Origin: Cladopsammia gracilis
Lineage: Eukaryota; Cnidaria; Anthozoa; Scleractinia; Dendrophylliidae
DNA: 64,000 bases
Assembly: GCA_022457155.1 (NCBI GenBank)
Contig: JAJGOT010000345.1
Location: 62,001 to 126,000, forward strand
Direction of reading: 5' to 3'
Shown here: piece by piece, positions 42,569 through 55,159 of the stretch
Layout: every line of letters starts with the position of its first letter
How positions within the stretch are numbered: position 1 is the first letter of the stretch
The notes under the pieces: model-generated
Databases searched by the model: none
Told to the model about the DNA's origin: nothing
Seen by the model: the letters and a program-made list of their open reading frames with translations, nothing else
Made by a program: the position numbers and the translations under genes

Positions 42569-44406
42569 TATGAAATTTAGGACTTTTATGATTTTGATTT
42601 TTGCCACTCTTGAAAATAAGAGAATTAACAGTACTGACTATTCCTGTAGGGAATATTCAAGAAGGCATCGAAAATGAAGAACCTCTTCACTGAAGCCCTG
42701 TTGTCAGCATAGAAGTATCGGCTTCACTTGTATTTATACGATATGTCAATTTTATAACATTCCGTGCATGCATTTACCTTTCCATTGATACTTCAGAGGA
42801 TCTAACTAAGAAATCGTCACTATTAAGGTTAAATTGGATTCATTATTAGGTTATTCCAGGGCAACGACTTTATTTCTGATCGAAAACTGGGGCCGTTTGA
42901 TGTCACGAAACGGGTTTACCACCGTTTCAGAATTGCTTTAATACAATCTAGTCTCCGATTTAAACAAACTAAAGAAACCTCTCGCGGTTTCTTTCGGTTT
43001 TGTTTTTTACTCGGAGATAAGTTAAAATTTCTAATAATCGGAAATTGCCGATTACGAAAAAATATAAATCCCGTTAAGCCATAAAATGAGACGGATAAAT
43101 CGTATAAAAAGACTTGCACCTTAAATGGACCGTTCTAGCGTGTCTGAGTTTGGATATCTTAGCCTTTGTAAATGACATTTTTGTTCCTGTTCATGACTTC
43201 ACATACAATCACCCCAGGCTGGCGTTCAACCTTCTCCTCTAACGCTTAGTAGCCCCGCCTTCCTGCTGAGTGCTTGCCACTTGGAAAAGAGGCTCGGTTT
43301 CATTTCACGCAAACGGGCTGCAAAAAAAGTATTGGAAACACCGACATGTAAAACAAAGAAGAAGGAAATTAGACAATAGGGCTAAAACAACGGGAAACAA
43401 CGAGAAAAACCTATCTCCCGCTGAACAATTCCTTTTACATCTAAAATATGTAGCTTACAGGCTAAGCTAATTTGCGTAGTTCGTGATAAAACGCAACACA
43501 TCTTAATTTCTCGACAGGTATAAGATGGACGGTCGTGGCTATGTGCGCCTGACCGCAAACGGGGTATTTGTACAGTAGTTTTATCCCTTAATCATACAGG
43601 GAACCACTTAGTCAGTCTCGGCGTGTGGTATCATCATAAAAGAAATGAAATAAGACCACAGAACGCCTCCGAAATCCTGAAAATCCCTTTACTGGATATA
43701 AAATTAAGGACTGCGAAAATCCGATGAAGAATGCCATGTTTATGACTGTGTTGTTCCGAACGGTCTAGATGTGATTGCATAAGAATTTATACTCCAAAGG
43801 AATGCGTAATTAAGAAGAGAAAAAAACTTCAGTGACCCATAATATTGAATTTATCATTTTTGAGATTCAAGCGGTATAACTTCGTGTTACTGTGTCGAAT
43901 GTGTTGTTTGATTGTTGTTGTGCATAATACTTATAATACTTAGGAGTTTTTCCTTCTCCGATTTAATACCTTCCGTTCGTAATAAACTATCCCACACATC
44001 GCCAAAGAAATTCGCAGTTAGGCAGACTGGCCTAAACGGATTTGAGAGCCTACGGCCCAGTGACTGGTTTTAGTTCCAGCTGCTAAGAAAAACACTATAC
44101 TCCAACCGGCCCATGATGCACTTTGGGCTTTGATATCTGTTAGCTATTGTTACATGTACGTGCAATAAATTGGTTGCATTAACTAATCAGTCAGACGACA
44201 CCAATAACCTCGAACGGTCAACAAGCTCGTATTGTCGCAGCTAATTGTATTTGAAACAATTCAAAAAAGGCGCACTTCTCATTGAATCAAAACAACTTGG
44301 CGAGTGTTGAAGGTTTTTAGCATACAGCACACAGTGAGGTATAAGTGGGACCATTTGAAGATTTGTTGCCAGAATTAAATACCATTGAAACTTTGCTTTC
44401 CTCCAG
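42569..44406. other. No gene seen; upstream side of VWC-like gene
   Basis: Probably intron or promoter of the gene whose first coding exon starts at 44407. No repeat or further exon identified. Confidence 0.45.
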
Positions 44407-44501
44407 GTTAAAACTTCAAAGATATTCCAAGAAGACCATGCATATCTTGACAGTTCAGATCCTTGTGTTGCTTCTTACGACGTTTGATAGACAATGTTCA
44501 G
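44407..44501 (+). other. Exon: 5' UTR end and signal peptide
   Basis: Acceptor TTTGCTTTCCTCCAG precedes 44407; ATG at 44438; donor GTGAGG at 44502. It leaves phase 1. Confidence 0.8.
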
Positions 44502-47500
44502 GTGAGGGAAAATGTATTTTCTTGATTTATTAAGTAGGGTAGGGTTTCCTGCCCCAGTACTTTTATTTCTTAAGCGGACTATGCCCTTTCTTTCCTATTT
44601 GACAATTGTTCAATAGTCTTGAAAAAGTATTTGACTAAATCATATGACAAAGGCGTTAATGTTGATAACAACTTAAGTGAAATAAAAGGCAATGTAAAAA
44701 CTAGCTTAGAACGGAACGTAGAAATACATGAAGTACATATTTTGTTGACGTTTTCTGCATGACGTGCACGGTAGCGCACCTGGCGTTCCTCAAGAAAAAC
44801 AGGGAATAGGCGATGGAGGGATTTTGTCATTAAACTCAGCCATTTGAGAATTTAAGATAATTTTTAAGGCACGACAAAGTAAAATAAATCGAACTATCAA
44901 GAAAAGTCAACATGCTAAATTTCTGCACGCCCACATGAAAAACTTAGACAAAAAACGTCGAGTCAAGCTTTGGAAATTGTATCTTCTTGTCTAGAAAGAC
45001 CGGGACGATAGCCATTTTGATTTATAGACGGTAAACTGTCTTAGCTTACATGTAATGCGTGCAAAACCATCATCACGTAGAAATTAGCCCTATAGAAAGC
45101 ATCTATTTCAACGGGAAACGTCATCCTTGTTGCTAGTTGAAGAAAAGGGACACTTCTAGGAAACTAGAGGATTGGTGTTTCTTGATCACGTTTCACTGCA
45201 GGGAAGCCTTAGGTTCGCACGAAAAGAGGAAAATTTTGTTTTGGAACGTTCTTTGCTTCTTGTGATCCGCTGTAATTCTTAGTGTTGTTCACTTACTATA
45301 TTTTTTTCCGATTGCATACACTGAAGTTAAATTATAATCAAATTTATGCCATTGACGACGCCCCCGTACATTACATCAATAGCTAAGACATATTTTGATG
45401 ATACCCCTTTAAAAACGGCAACAACAATAACAACAACAAGTCAGTATGTTTCTGCGAGTGACCATGCCCCATAAGATATAAAACGGAATGTTTCATGCTT
45501 CGGTAATCAGCTTATCGAGTAAACCGATATCATACAATGTCCCGAACGCCAGTTTATTCAAAATGCAAGGCATTTGGAAGACTATGGGGAATGCCAATTC
45601 TATTGCTTGTCGCCAGATGAAAATTTGTGTAGCATCGTTCCAGACGGCAAGCGCAACGCAAGTCTAGCATCACGCCCCCTCCTCTTGAAAGCTTTTTGCT
45701 ATCCACTTGTCCGTTTACAAGAAAATGTTTCTTGATACGGACATTTCAGACAGGCCTGAACTGAACAGGGACAAATATTACACGCAACTGTCTAATTTTA
45801 ATTTATCAAGCCTTTCACGTTTTCAGACTGAATATTAATAGAAAATAAACGTTTGTCATGTCTTATTCTTTCGTCCTTCTTCACGCTTTAAAGGAAAATG
45901 TTGAATTTTGACGATTGACAAAGGTTGCCACATGTGACATTCTTTGAAGTTTATTTCGTTTCGTTGTCTCCCGTTCTTGACAGGCGCATTGCTCAACATT
46001 GCAAGGTCTCACTTTCCGGCATTTGACAGCCAAGTGCTTCGTCCCAGAAGCACATGCTTGAATGGTAGGAGTCGTAGGAATGAATACAACCGACTCACTG
46101 CAAGCGAAAACTTGTGCCTTGACTAAAAAAGGGCAACAAAAGACGTGTCTAAAAAACTGAAAACCTTATCATCGAGCAAACTTGCTACGGAAGTAAAAGT
46201 GATGCAACTGAAAGAGAGTAACAGTAGATTTTAATCTCAATCGACCGAATAACAATAAAAAAAAACACAAAACTCGACAGCTATGCACGACATATCATTG
46301 TCTTGAAATTCTTTCAAGTAAATCCTTTCCAAAGTACGAACGTTTGCGGAAAAGTCTGATCTTGATGCAGCGATATAAACTAAAAAAACCGCTACGAAAT
46401 CTAACGTGTTCAAGTTTCATGTTTTTGAAGGGCGTTAAGCTGTTTTCGATCTTCTTTAGAGAGATGACTCTGCCGATATTAGCCGAAGTTTGAAGTTTAA
46501 ATGCTGTTCTTCCTCTAAGTCAATACTTATAAACACTTCGCGCCTATCTTCTAGAACTGAACTCGAAACGGAACAAATTGTTTTAACATAATTATAACGA
46601 AATCGTAATTTGCTTGTTATTTTTTCTCATTTCAGTGATTGCCAGGAGTTTATCGCAAGGCGCAAGTTCAAAAGGTGATTCCTGACACCTTTAAGTGTTT
46701 GTCATTATAGAAACAAGAATTCCGCTAAACGGTTTTCCTTCTTGTAATGATGCTAACAAAGTATTCTATGAATTTTGTTTTTTCATCATTAGATGTGACC
46801 AGCTGTGTTATCAAGGGAGATCGCAACCCGCATCCCATTAATTCCTATTTCATTACAAGTGACTGTACTTTGCAGTGCTATTGCAGCATAGGAGGGTCAG
46901 TTACTTGTTTGCAACTTTGTCCGCAACCGTCACCTCTTCAGTGTCCCCCCGGATCAGAGCTTCATGAAGACGAGGTTTCAGCCGGTTTAGAAGGGAGTCA
47001 TTGCTCATGCAAAACACAATACTGCGTCCCAACTAAAGGTACCTTTTCTGTCGATGAAAAATGAAAACCAACTTCTTTCATCTCTTTGGTTTCCAAGACA
47101 ACCCTAGAAAAGTAAATCTAGTATAAACATTTAGCACTTTTTTTTAATTTGCTATAAATTGGTAGACTTAAAAGCGCGAGCATGCGGTTAAAATAATACC
47201 TAAAGTTGCGTGTTTTTACCTTTTTCGTTTGTTTGCCAACAAATTACTCTCGACCGCCCCGGTCGTTCAAAACAAAACGAATTATAAATCGCTTCCTGAG
47301 CCAGTGACTTAACGTTAATCAAGTGGTCGAGGTTTTTTTTTTTTTTTTGCGTGCTACTTGATTTCGCGGTACTTTCTTTGTACACATTTGTAACCTTGTT
47401 AATCTCCGAAAGCTTTCGCCATCTGATACATTGTAAACTGCAGTGAAACGGATATTGTGTGCTTACAAAAGCATGGTATAATAACTCCCAAAGTAAATAC

Positions 47501-48738
47501 ACAGACACCGCGCTTATTATCCACTTGTGACTTAAGTGTGCATGGCGTTAGCACGGTCAGGAAATATCCCATTTATTTAATGCTAGAGGCAGTTAAACCT
47601 TAAGTCAAGAAAAACGATTCGACATTTTGATTCCTTAAGTGTGCAAGTTTAAACGAACGTCGGTATTAAGTACTATTTCAGTGTGCCGTGTTATAATTTC
47701 GAATGATGGGCCACTATTACGGGGTTAGGGGTGTTAGCAGTAACACCAGTTAAGCCCAGAATAAGTGTTTAAGAAACGAGGATATTGGATATGTACAGTA
47801 ACAGGGCCGGCGCTTTTTTGCGCAGACGGTGATCTTTCCTATAATCCTCTTGACTTAAGAAGCCGCAAAGAGAGTTGCTTGTGATTCTACCTATGAAGGC
47901 CGCACTGACTGAAAGCAGCATGTCACGTGATGGACAAATTAGAGATATTCTTCAGTTTATTCTCTTTCGATTACGAAAATTCGAGGTCACGAGTCAGTAT
48001 CAACCGCAAAAACCATCATATTAGAATTAATTTCTTCCTCTTTTTTTCGCTTAAGTGCCTCCGCACACAGATGATAATTTATATAACATGGAAACAAAAA
48101 AGTGTGCGGCGATACCATTCGCTAGATTCGCTGTCCTCTGCTAGATTCGCCGTCCTTGGACTCAATTTCCAGCAAGACTGTAGATTTGATAGGCATGTTA
48201 AGGACAAGTTGGCTGAGGCAAATAAATGCCTGTATGTTATACGATCTTTGCGAAAGGAGGGATGTAGCCAGCTTGAGGTAGATTACTTATTTAAGACCAT
48301 AGTTTTGCCCAATGTCACCTTCGCATTAGCGGTATACGGTGCCTCAGAGCCAGAATTAACTACAGAGCAAGCTTTTCTAGACAGATGCCATAAAAGGCAA
48401 TACATTTCAGTTAGGTTAGATATTAGAGCTTTATGGAAAAACAAGATCAGGAAGTTTTAAAAAAAAATTCTCAACTTAGTACCCACCCTCTACGCAAGCA
48501 GGTTCCTAAAATTAAGGTCATCAACTACAACTTACGCAATAAGAATAGTGCTTGCACACTTATTATTACAGAACGTTTTAAGAATACTTTTATCAATAGA
48601 CTTACTAGATATAAATTTAATATGTAAAGAGATACGATTTTATTATACCATTTTATTAATTAATTTCTCTTCCTGGTGTAATAATATGTAACATAGGATA
48701 TGTAGTTTTTATCTTATGAGAAATAAAGACTTTTATTA

Positions 48739-48781
<43 letters not shown>

Positions 48782-49143
48782 ACATTTACACACATTTACA
48801 CACATTTGCCGTCACCTTGTGAATACAAACGTCTTATATAAATTTTATTTTTATTGAAATTTTTTTTAGTAACACTTTTACGATATTTTATGGATTGTAA
48901 TTATGAATATTTTTAGCATTTTAGTAAGTTAATAATTGTAAACGTGAAATTATTTGAGAATTTTTTTTAATTAATTGTAAACGTAAGATTGTTTGAGAAT
49001 TTTTTAATAAAGGTTTTATTTATTATTAAATTATTATTATTATTATTATTATTATTATAAAAAAACGATAAAACCTTTATTAAAAAATTCTCAAACAATC
49101 TTACGTTTACAATTAATTTAAAAAAATTCTCAAATAATTTCAC

Positions 49144-49183
<40 letters not shown>

Positions 49184-52100
49184 GAGACACTGTCCCGGTC
49201 GAAATAACAAAATTGTGTTGACTTAATTTCCACGTTACATCGCCAAATGCCACCAAATATACAACTGAATTGGTTAAAAAGCTTCTATAGAGCAAAACAA
49301 AAGCAGTAGTTTGGAGATAAAGTAGAAGATTGCAAGGATGGAAGTGGATTACAGTTCAAGACATTTAATTTGATTTCATGACGGGTGGTCAAAAAATCAA
49401 AATTGCCATTCTTGTATAATAATTTTGACTTTATTTGCCATTATTTTGACTCTTTGGTTACTACATGTATTTCTTTGCTTTCTCGACTTTTGGCGCTTTT
49501 TTTCTTCCTATTTCAAGATAACAAAGCAAGCTTAAAGCAAGCTCCTGGCCACAATCATGAACACACGACTCATATAGGGGCTTTGACACCATTCAGTAGT
49601 ATTACTTTAAGGTGGCTCCTAATAGTTTAAACATTCCTATCATGATACATCTATGATATTCATCACAGCTACACCAGTAAAGTTAAGAGAAAACGTTTAG
49701 TACATGTTTGACAACACTTAACCAATGAACAAATTTAGGTGGCTACGACATCAAAATTTGTTACCATGACAACGCAAAAAGAGGCCAAAAAGACTCCATT
49801 TTCAACCTTTTGAGGCTAATAACTTCAAAATTACTCGGTGAAATTTTTTCGATTTTTATATATTTTCGTCTTATAAACATAACAAACATTTGTGCCAATT
49901 TTGAAAAAAATCTGTACATAGGATTCAGAGATATGTCATTTTTACATAAATTTAAGGTAGCTCTGAATTCTGTGTACAGAATTTTTTTAAAAATTGTTAA
50001 AATGTTTCTCTTGCCAATTAAACAAAAATATATCGAAAACTAAAACTTTCACCGTGTAGTTTAGTTATTAGCCTCAAATGGTCCAAACTAGTATATTTTT
50101 TTTACCTCTTTTCGCGTTGCCTTGGTAACGAATGATGACGTCGTTTGGATACCACTTTGTTGAATGATAAAAGATTTACCGGTTTCAAGTAAACGATTTT
50201 TAGCCACACCATCGGGCTAACTGTAATGGAATGCAAAAGACGAGAGGGCTGAACAATATGGAGCCACCTTAAAAAGCCCAAAAGACATATTATTATACAT
50301 TGGTGTCACTAGCTCGATTTTGATTGGCTATAAGCACGCAGCTAATTATTGCTTGCTGTTTCTGTTACGTCATACCTACAGACAATAGTTTTATGCATGC
50401 AGAAGTGACGTCATACCTACAGACAATAGTTTTATGCATGCAGAAGTGACGTAAGTTGTTTACTTACAAGTTGACTGCTGTGCATTGATCACTTTTTTGT
50501 GCGCGCTCTTGTCTTTACAAGTGCAGCTCAGGAATATGCATAATAAAACAATTATTGGATTCGGTTTTCGCATGATAGCGATAATTATCAAGGCCTCAGT
50601 TTGTGTTATCCGCCTCAGCCTTCGGCTTCGGCAGATAACACAAACTTTGGCCTTGATAATTATCGCTATCATGCTCAACCTCATCCAATAATTGCTGCGG
50701 AACGAGCGTAGCGAGTGAGCAGCAACATAATCAGGATTTAAGAGAAATATATGAGAAAAAAATATAAGCTAGGAAAAATCTCGATTTGATCGCTTTTTAC
50801 CAGAATTCACTGCGCCACGAACACATTTTGGGCCAGAATGCACTGCGCCACGAACAATAGCCTCGCTTGCTGCTTCAAGCTCAGTGTTGGCTGCGAGATT
50901 TGTAATACAGTATTTTGGTCCAACATGTCCCAGTCGAAATCGGAACTGAAGTGTTGAAGACTACTACGAGTTGAGCGGGGACTGCGAGGCATGGTGATAG
51001 GACCGTTGAATGGCAAAGATTTTCGAAGATTGTACGGAATAAAAGACAAATTTGTTTTGAAATCACTCCGACAGGGGTCAATGAGCTGAGCGCTTGGGGA
51101 CGCGAAACCTGAGCTGAGCTTGGGAGACGCGAACACACAGTAATTAACCTAAATTTTCACACCTTCCTCGTGGTGAACGCGTCCTTTGCTCAACAATATT
51201 CTACAGACATTGCAGGAAATTGATGCGTGAATTACAAAACAAAATTAGTCTTATTAGCTGGAATTTTCGTCGATTCATCCCGGTTACATTTGCTTTGCTT
51301 CCCCTCAAAAAACGAAAGAGAAAATTCTGTAGTACCAGCGAGACGATAAAACAGCATTGTTACAACAAATTTACCGCAGCAATTACTATCTTTTGGATAC
51401 ACTAGTTGTTAATTTATAGCAGTGTGGAAACCCAAACATATTTGGTCCAATTTTGTCTACAACTAATCTACTAGTGACCTAAAAGTAAAATGAAGTATCT
51501 TGGGCTGCAGATGCCCTGGATGGAAAGGCGATTGCAACTTGAAAAAATTGGGCCATTTTATCGCCTTGCTAAAAGTTTGATTATGGTGTATCCTTTCTTT
51601 GAAAATTCACTTGATATCTCTTCTTGGTGTTCTATAAGCATTTTGTGTTTAACAAAGGTACTTAGTGTTAATTTGGGGCAGTTTTGACCTAAACATGTCA
51701 GCCAATCCCCGCTCGTTTAAGAGCTGAAAATCTGTTGTATCATGGAATCATCCATTGTGTTGTGAAGCCTGGGTGCTTCCTGATAGGATTATAGCAATTC
51801 GAAAGGTTCCAACTCGTTAAACGAAGCACTAAACACTGACCTTTTAGCCTGAATTTCTTCTGGAGAAGTTCGGCCTGCTGACCTTTACTAACGTGTATGA
51901 TTTACAATAGGATTTTCATTTGTGCTCGTGAGATTAACAATTGTACTAACCGTATTAAAGCTGCTCCTAAGTCGGTAAGCCCACCCATCTTGGCATTAGC
52001 TTTAGTTTATCTGGCACGAAAATTAAAACAACACCGAAATGTGGGGTATTAGCTGTTATATACATCACGGTATCTTTATTGAGAACTACTCAGATATCTC

Positions 52101-53941
52101 TGAGAATTAAGACGGTCGGAAACATTAAACCAATCGTTTCTGTGGAATATCTCTTCGGAAGTCTTCAAAATTCGTAAGTTATAAATTACATCAAAAACTA
52201 GAGTTTTCCTTAATGAAATGTCGCCTTAAACTTTCTTGACATCGGAAAATCTAATGCCTTTTGTTTACGGAGTGATAAAAAATGTCGTTTTCGGTACGAA
52301 ATACAAACATACATACATACTTTATTACCACGTCCCCAAAGGGGATTTTCGAAATAAGGTCCGCTAGGAATTTCGCAAACAAGAAGGTACTGAGATAATA
52401 AATTCGGGGAGATAAGATAATTTTCCCTAAAATTTTCTGCCGTTGAAATAAGAAAAGATGTATTAGCTTTCACATAGTCCCCTTTAAATTCACTAAAATA
52501 ATATAGAAAAAAAGTAGTAGAACTTCATTCCAAGCGTTTTTCTAAACAGACTTTCTTGAGTGTCTCCAAGGAAAGAAGCACTTCTGAATGGTTGCATCCT
52601 GTCTAAACACAACACTTGGAGTACAAAGCCATGTTTTGAACCATGTACAATGAGCCATGAACGGTTTAAATACGTCTGTTATTTGATTGAGTCTATTAAA
52701 CATCGGTGTTGTTTGAAATATAATGAGATCGATTTAGTAAATATTTTGAACGCAGGAGCCTACTAAAAAATAATAAGATTGAGTAAGAAGCACGTTCGCC
52801 ATAACCTATTGGCCTATAGTCTTAAAATGCACGCACGCAAATTGTTTTTTCTTCCGTGTCAAAGAGAATTAACTAAAACCAACAATTGCCCGAAATTCTC
52901 TCTCTTCTACGTCCTGATTGTTAACAATTTCGCGAAAAGAGCCATGACCATAAGTACTGTCCTTACAGAGCTACTAAGAATATTTTTCACGATTCTTTTT
53001 TTTTTTCCCGCGGACCATCAAGCATGAAATTTCCTTTCAGTTGAAATGGTAAATCCAGACGCTGCCTGATGACATTTTTAAATCCCAGTTATGTAGTAAT
53101 CCAAAAAAATGCTAATGCGAAAGGTACGGAAGAAAAAACAAACGTTTTCCCGTTATCGGATTGAAAAATGGTTTTTAACAGTTTACTGAACACATTATTT
53201 CCTTTCGAAAGTGCAAAAATTTAAAAATCTGATCGAAGTGGCACTTTTAGATGTATCCATTCCAGTGCATTCCACTGAACAGTATTTTCCCATTGTCATG
53301 TTTGCTTTACAATTAAATCATCGAAATGTGGAAGTTTTTTGGAGTTGGTTCTGCTCCTCCCCAATTCAATATCTACTATGTATTTTATTCTGTTCTGTAG
53401 TTGTTTGTTACGGACCTGACAACAACGAAAAATACAAAGTCGGCGAGACATTCAATTTGGGCAACTGCTCAAAGACCTGTAGATGCAATGAAAACGGAGA
53501 AATATCATGTATGCCCATGTGTTCCAAGATAAAATGTGGCAAGGGAAAGCGGCCAAGAGGAAAGGGCGTCCTGATTGCGGTCGGAGAAAAAAAAGGATGC
53601 TCGTGCGAGATACAGGAATGTGTCCCAGGTATGCCTATTTTACGCCATCGGCTCAACTCTCATGTTAGCATAGCACAGCGGTTGTAAGTGCAATGCATGC
53701 GCAGTACGCGCCAAAATGTTGGAAGAAAATTGAGTCAACTCTCCACTTTAAACGAACTTAAGCTTTTTACGTGAATTATCAATGCAGAAGTTAGTAACTG
53801 TTAGTTATTAGTCAATTTTTCTTACGAACGTTACGAATATAAACGCTTCTTTATAACAATTTGAACATACAAGGCAAAACAAACCGGAAGTGGTTTCAAT
53901 GTGGGATAAAGGTCACCAAAACTAGAAATGTTTAGTTTATT

Positions 53942-53992
<51 letters not shown>

Positions 53993-55022
53993 AAGCATTG
54001 CGTTTACTACTTAACTTTACTGCAGTTATTAGTGAACTTTAGATCGGACTACGAGTACGAGATTGAGCACGAGTACGACTTTTCAAACGTAGTTCGCGTG
54101 TTCTAGACGACCATTTATTACACCAATTTTATAACTAGAAACTCCTTATCTTCTGGACTGCAACAGGAAGGAGCAACAGCTCTGGGGACATGACTAGCTT
54201 TAAATTCAAAAGTCGTACTCGTACTCAATCTCGTACTCGTACTCAAATCTAAAGCTCACTATTATGTAACCCGCGTAAAGCGCGGGAAAACGCATGTCAG
54301 CAAGCCTCGATTGGTTTTGGTTTTACTTCTGATTGGTTGAGAAAGTGCCGCGAGATTTTTTTAGAAATCACAAAGCGTAGCAATGCAAAACCAAAGTAAA
54401 CACGAATTTCTTTCGACACTCACTTGAAAACCACTTTTCTTGCATCGCCGCTTTGGCATGTACTCTCTTCTTTTCTAACACTATCATCACTTTCTAGTTC
54501 CCAAGAAGTTTTGCCGTGTAGACGGTCGGCGATTCAAGCCAGGTCGCGTGTTTATTACCAAAGACTGCAGGCTCAAGTGCCGTTGCAAGAAGAATGGGAA
54601 ATCACGTTGCGCGCCTCTATGTAAGACGCAACAAAACATTCCCGTGTGTGGACGGGACGAAAGACTCGGAGACGTTCTTGAATTGTTTGCTGGTGGACGA
54701 TGCTCGTGTGAAAACAAGAAATGTTTACCCAGCTTAAGTAAGTTTGTATGGTAATTTATTGATTGATCATTAAGAATACCAATTGTCCTTTTTTCAGTTG
54801 CGTGCTAAGTACCCTGGCCTCTGAGTGAAAGTGATGAGGTTGGCCGAGTTGACTTTGTTTTGATACAATCCCATCTGCTTTTCATATGTAAATCACGTTC
54901 AACAAAAACTAGTTAGCATAAGAACAACATGAATTTGGGTATAAATGTTCTTCCGTTTTACTTTATTTCAAGGAAACAACTGCACAGAAAATAAAGTGAA
55001 TGGTCTTGAACGAAAGCAATGA
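44407..55022 (+). CDS. Secreted protein with three VWC-like ten-cysteine modules, 288 aa, six coding exons
   Basis: Coding exons: 44438-44501 (within exon 44407-44501), 46636-46674, 46793-47038, 53401-53628, 54498-54737, 54973-55022. They sum to 867 nt, 288 codons plus TGA. All five introns have GT-AG borders and all are phase 1. Exon 1 encodes a signal peptide (MHILTVQILVLLLTTFD). A 39-nt exon adds VIARSLSQGASSK. Three exons then each encode one module spaced C-x17-19-C-x3-C-x-C-x7-C-x3-C-x4-8-C-x17-20-C-x-C-x4-C, as in von Willebrand factor C domains but with C-x-C replacing the usual CC near the end. The last exon gives a short tail with an NCT glycosylation site. VWC modules commonly bind growth factors such as BMPs or build matrix; a role here is inference. 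The start choice rests on the hydrophobic leader. A 5' UTR exon upstream (perhaps 35460-35544) is likely. Confidence 0.85.
46636..46674 (+). other. Exon: 39-nt linker micro-exon
   Basis: TTTTTCTCATTTCAG precedes it and GTGATT follows. It is symmetric (phase 1-1), encoding VIARSLSQGASSK. Because it is a multiple of three it could be skipped without breaking the frame, so this is the least certain exon. Confidence 0.65.
46793..47038 (+). other. Exon: VWC-like module 1
   Basis: 246 nt, phase 1-1. Ten cysteines from VTSCVIKG to CKTQYCVP. The acceptor ends TTTCATCATTAG and the donor is GTACCT. Confidence 0.85.
47039..48129. other. Intron sequence, nothing else seen
   Basis: Poly-T at 47333-47349. 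A 102-codon minus frame at 47200-47508 runs through it without motifs. Confidence 0.5.
48130..48780 (+). mobile_element. LINE 3' fragment with frameshift, in the VWC gene intron
   Basis: LGLNFQQDCRFDRHVKDKL, ANKCLYVIRSLRKEGC, DYLFKTIVLPNVTFALAVYG and FLDRCHKRQYIS are typical of the end of CR1/L2-type ORF2. The frame shifts near 48430-48460 and resumes in another frame. It ends in AATAAAGACTTTTATT and then (ATT)n to 48780. It lies in sense orientation with the host gene and is dead. Confidence 0.75.
48939..49146. repeat. Inverted repeat around an (ATT)n core
   Basis: TAAACGTAAGATTGTTTGAG and AATTTTTTAATAAAGGTTTT (48976-49019) are mirrored at 49070-49140. The left side itself contains two tandem half-copies (GTAAACGTGAAATT, GTAAACGTAAGATT). 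A second (TTA)n run follows at 49145-49182. Confidence 0.7.
49183..49575. mobile_element. TTAA-family MITE copy, inverted, in intron
   Basis: Starts AGAGACACTGTCCCGG, then reads the reverse complement of the reference element (CACGTTACATCGCCAAATGC, AAGCAAGCTCCTGGCCACAA). It sits directly after (TTA)n, so its TTAA target is not distinguishable. Confidence 0.75.
49610..50273. mobile_element. MITE with TAAGGTGGCTCC ends, about 664 bp
   Basis: TAAGGTGGCTCCTAATAG at the left and ATATGGAGCCACCTTA at the right. An inner pair (GTTACCATGACAACGCAAAA against CGCGTTGCCTTGGTAAC) also mirrors. Same end family as 31183-31795. Confidence 0.75.
50369..50450. repeat. Tandem duplication of a 41-bp unit
   Basis: GTCATACCTACAGACAATAG through GCAGAAGTGAC occurs twice back to back with no mismatch seen. 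Confidence 0.85.
50549..50694. mobile_element. Hairpin MITE, about 146 bp
   Basis: CAATTATTGGATTCGG, GATAGCGATAATTATCAAGG and AGTTTGTGTTATC are mirrored in the right half. The arms are about 65 bp around a short TCAGCCTTCGGCTTCGG loop. Confidence 0.8.
50695..52308. other. Intron sequence, no exon seen
   Basis: CACTGCGCCACGAACA occurs twice (50808, 50840). A 109-codon minus frame (50807-51136) is unrecognised and overlaps another frame, so I do not call it. Confidence 0.45.
52309..52480 (-). mobile_element. LINE 3' tail with (TATG)n end
   Basis: The minus strand reads AAAATCCCCTTTGGGGACGT, GGTAATAAAG and then TATG repeats, the usual form of a LINE 3' UTR end. The coding part is absent. Confidence 0.55.
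52481..53400. other. Intron sequence with a decayed satellite unit near 53255
   Basis: CATTCCACTGAACAGTATTT and CCCATTGTCATGTTTGCT (53267-53312) resemble the inverted 106-bp satellite. It lies just before VWC exon 2 and is fused to it in frame by chance. Confidence 0.4.
53401..53628 (+). other. Exon: VWC-like module 2
   Basis: 228 nt, phase 1-1. Ten cysteines from VVCYGPD to CEIQECVPG. Acceptor TTCTGTTCTGTAG; donor GTATGC. Confidence 0.87.
53942..53992. repeat. (ATG)n microsatellite
   Basis: About 51 bp of GAT/ATG triplets in the intron between modules 2 and 3. Confidence 0.9.
54028..54264. mobile_element. MITE with GAGTACGAG ends, about 237 bp
   Basis: TTAGTGAACTTTAGATCGGA and CTACGAGTACGAGATTGAG mirror GTACTCGTACTCAAATCTAA and AGCTCACTATTA. 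Arms are about 60 bp, with repeated GAGTACGA words inside. Confidence 0.75.
54498..54737 (+). other. Exon: VWC-like module 3
   Basis: 240 nt, phase 1-1. Ten cysteines from KKFCRVDG to CENKKCLPSL, very basic around CRLKCRCKKNGKSRC. Acceptor TCACTTTCTAG; donor GTAAGT. Confidence 0.87.
54973..55022 (+). other. Exon: terminal coding exon
   Basis: Acceptor TTACTTTATTTCAAG. Joined in phase 1 it encodes RNNCTENKVNGLERKQ and the TGA at 55020-55022. NCT is a possible N-glycosylation site. Confidence 0.75.
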
Positions 55023-55159
55023 AGAGGTAGGACGTTCTTCCAGGCCGTTGTAAATGTAAGTGAAGGAGTATACATTTGGCGCAAGAAGACATGGCTGTTG
55101 CAGAGAGTTGGCTTTTTTGGGGAGGTGGCTGTTAATGAACTATTACTAATGATAGTAAT

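Noticed and set aside
47927..48130. N-terminal part of the 177-codon ORF
   Set aside because: Only the part from about 48130 resembles a LINE; the rest is intronic read-through.
50807..51136. 109-codon minus ORF inside the VWC gene intron
   Set aside because: No motif, low complexity at the ends, overlaps a second frame.
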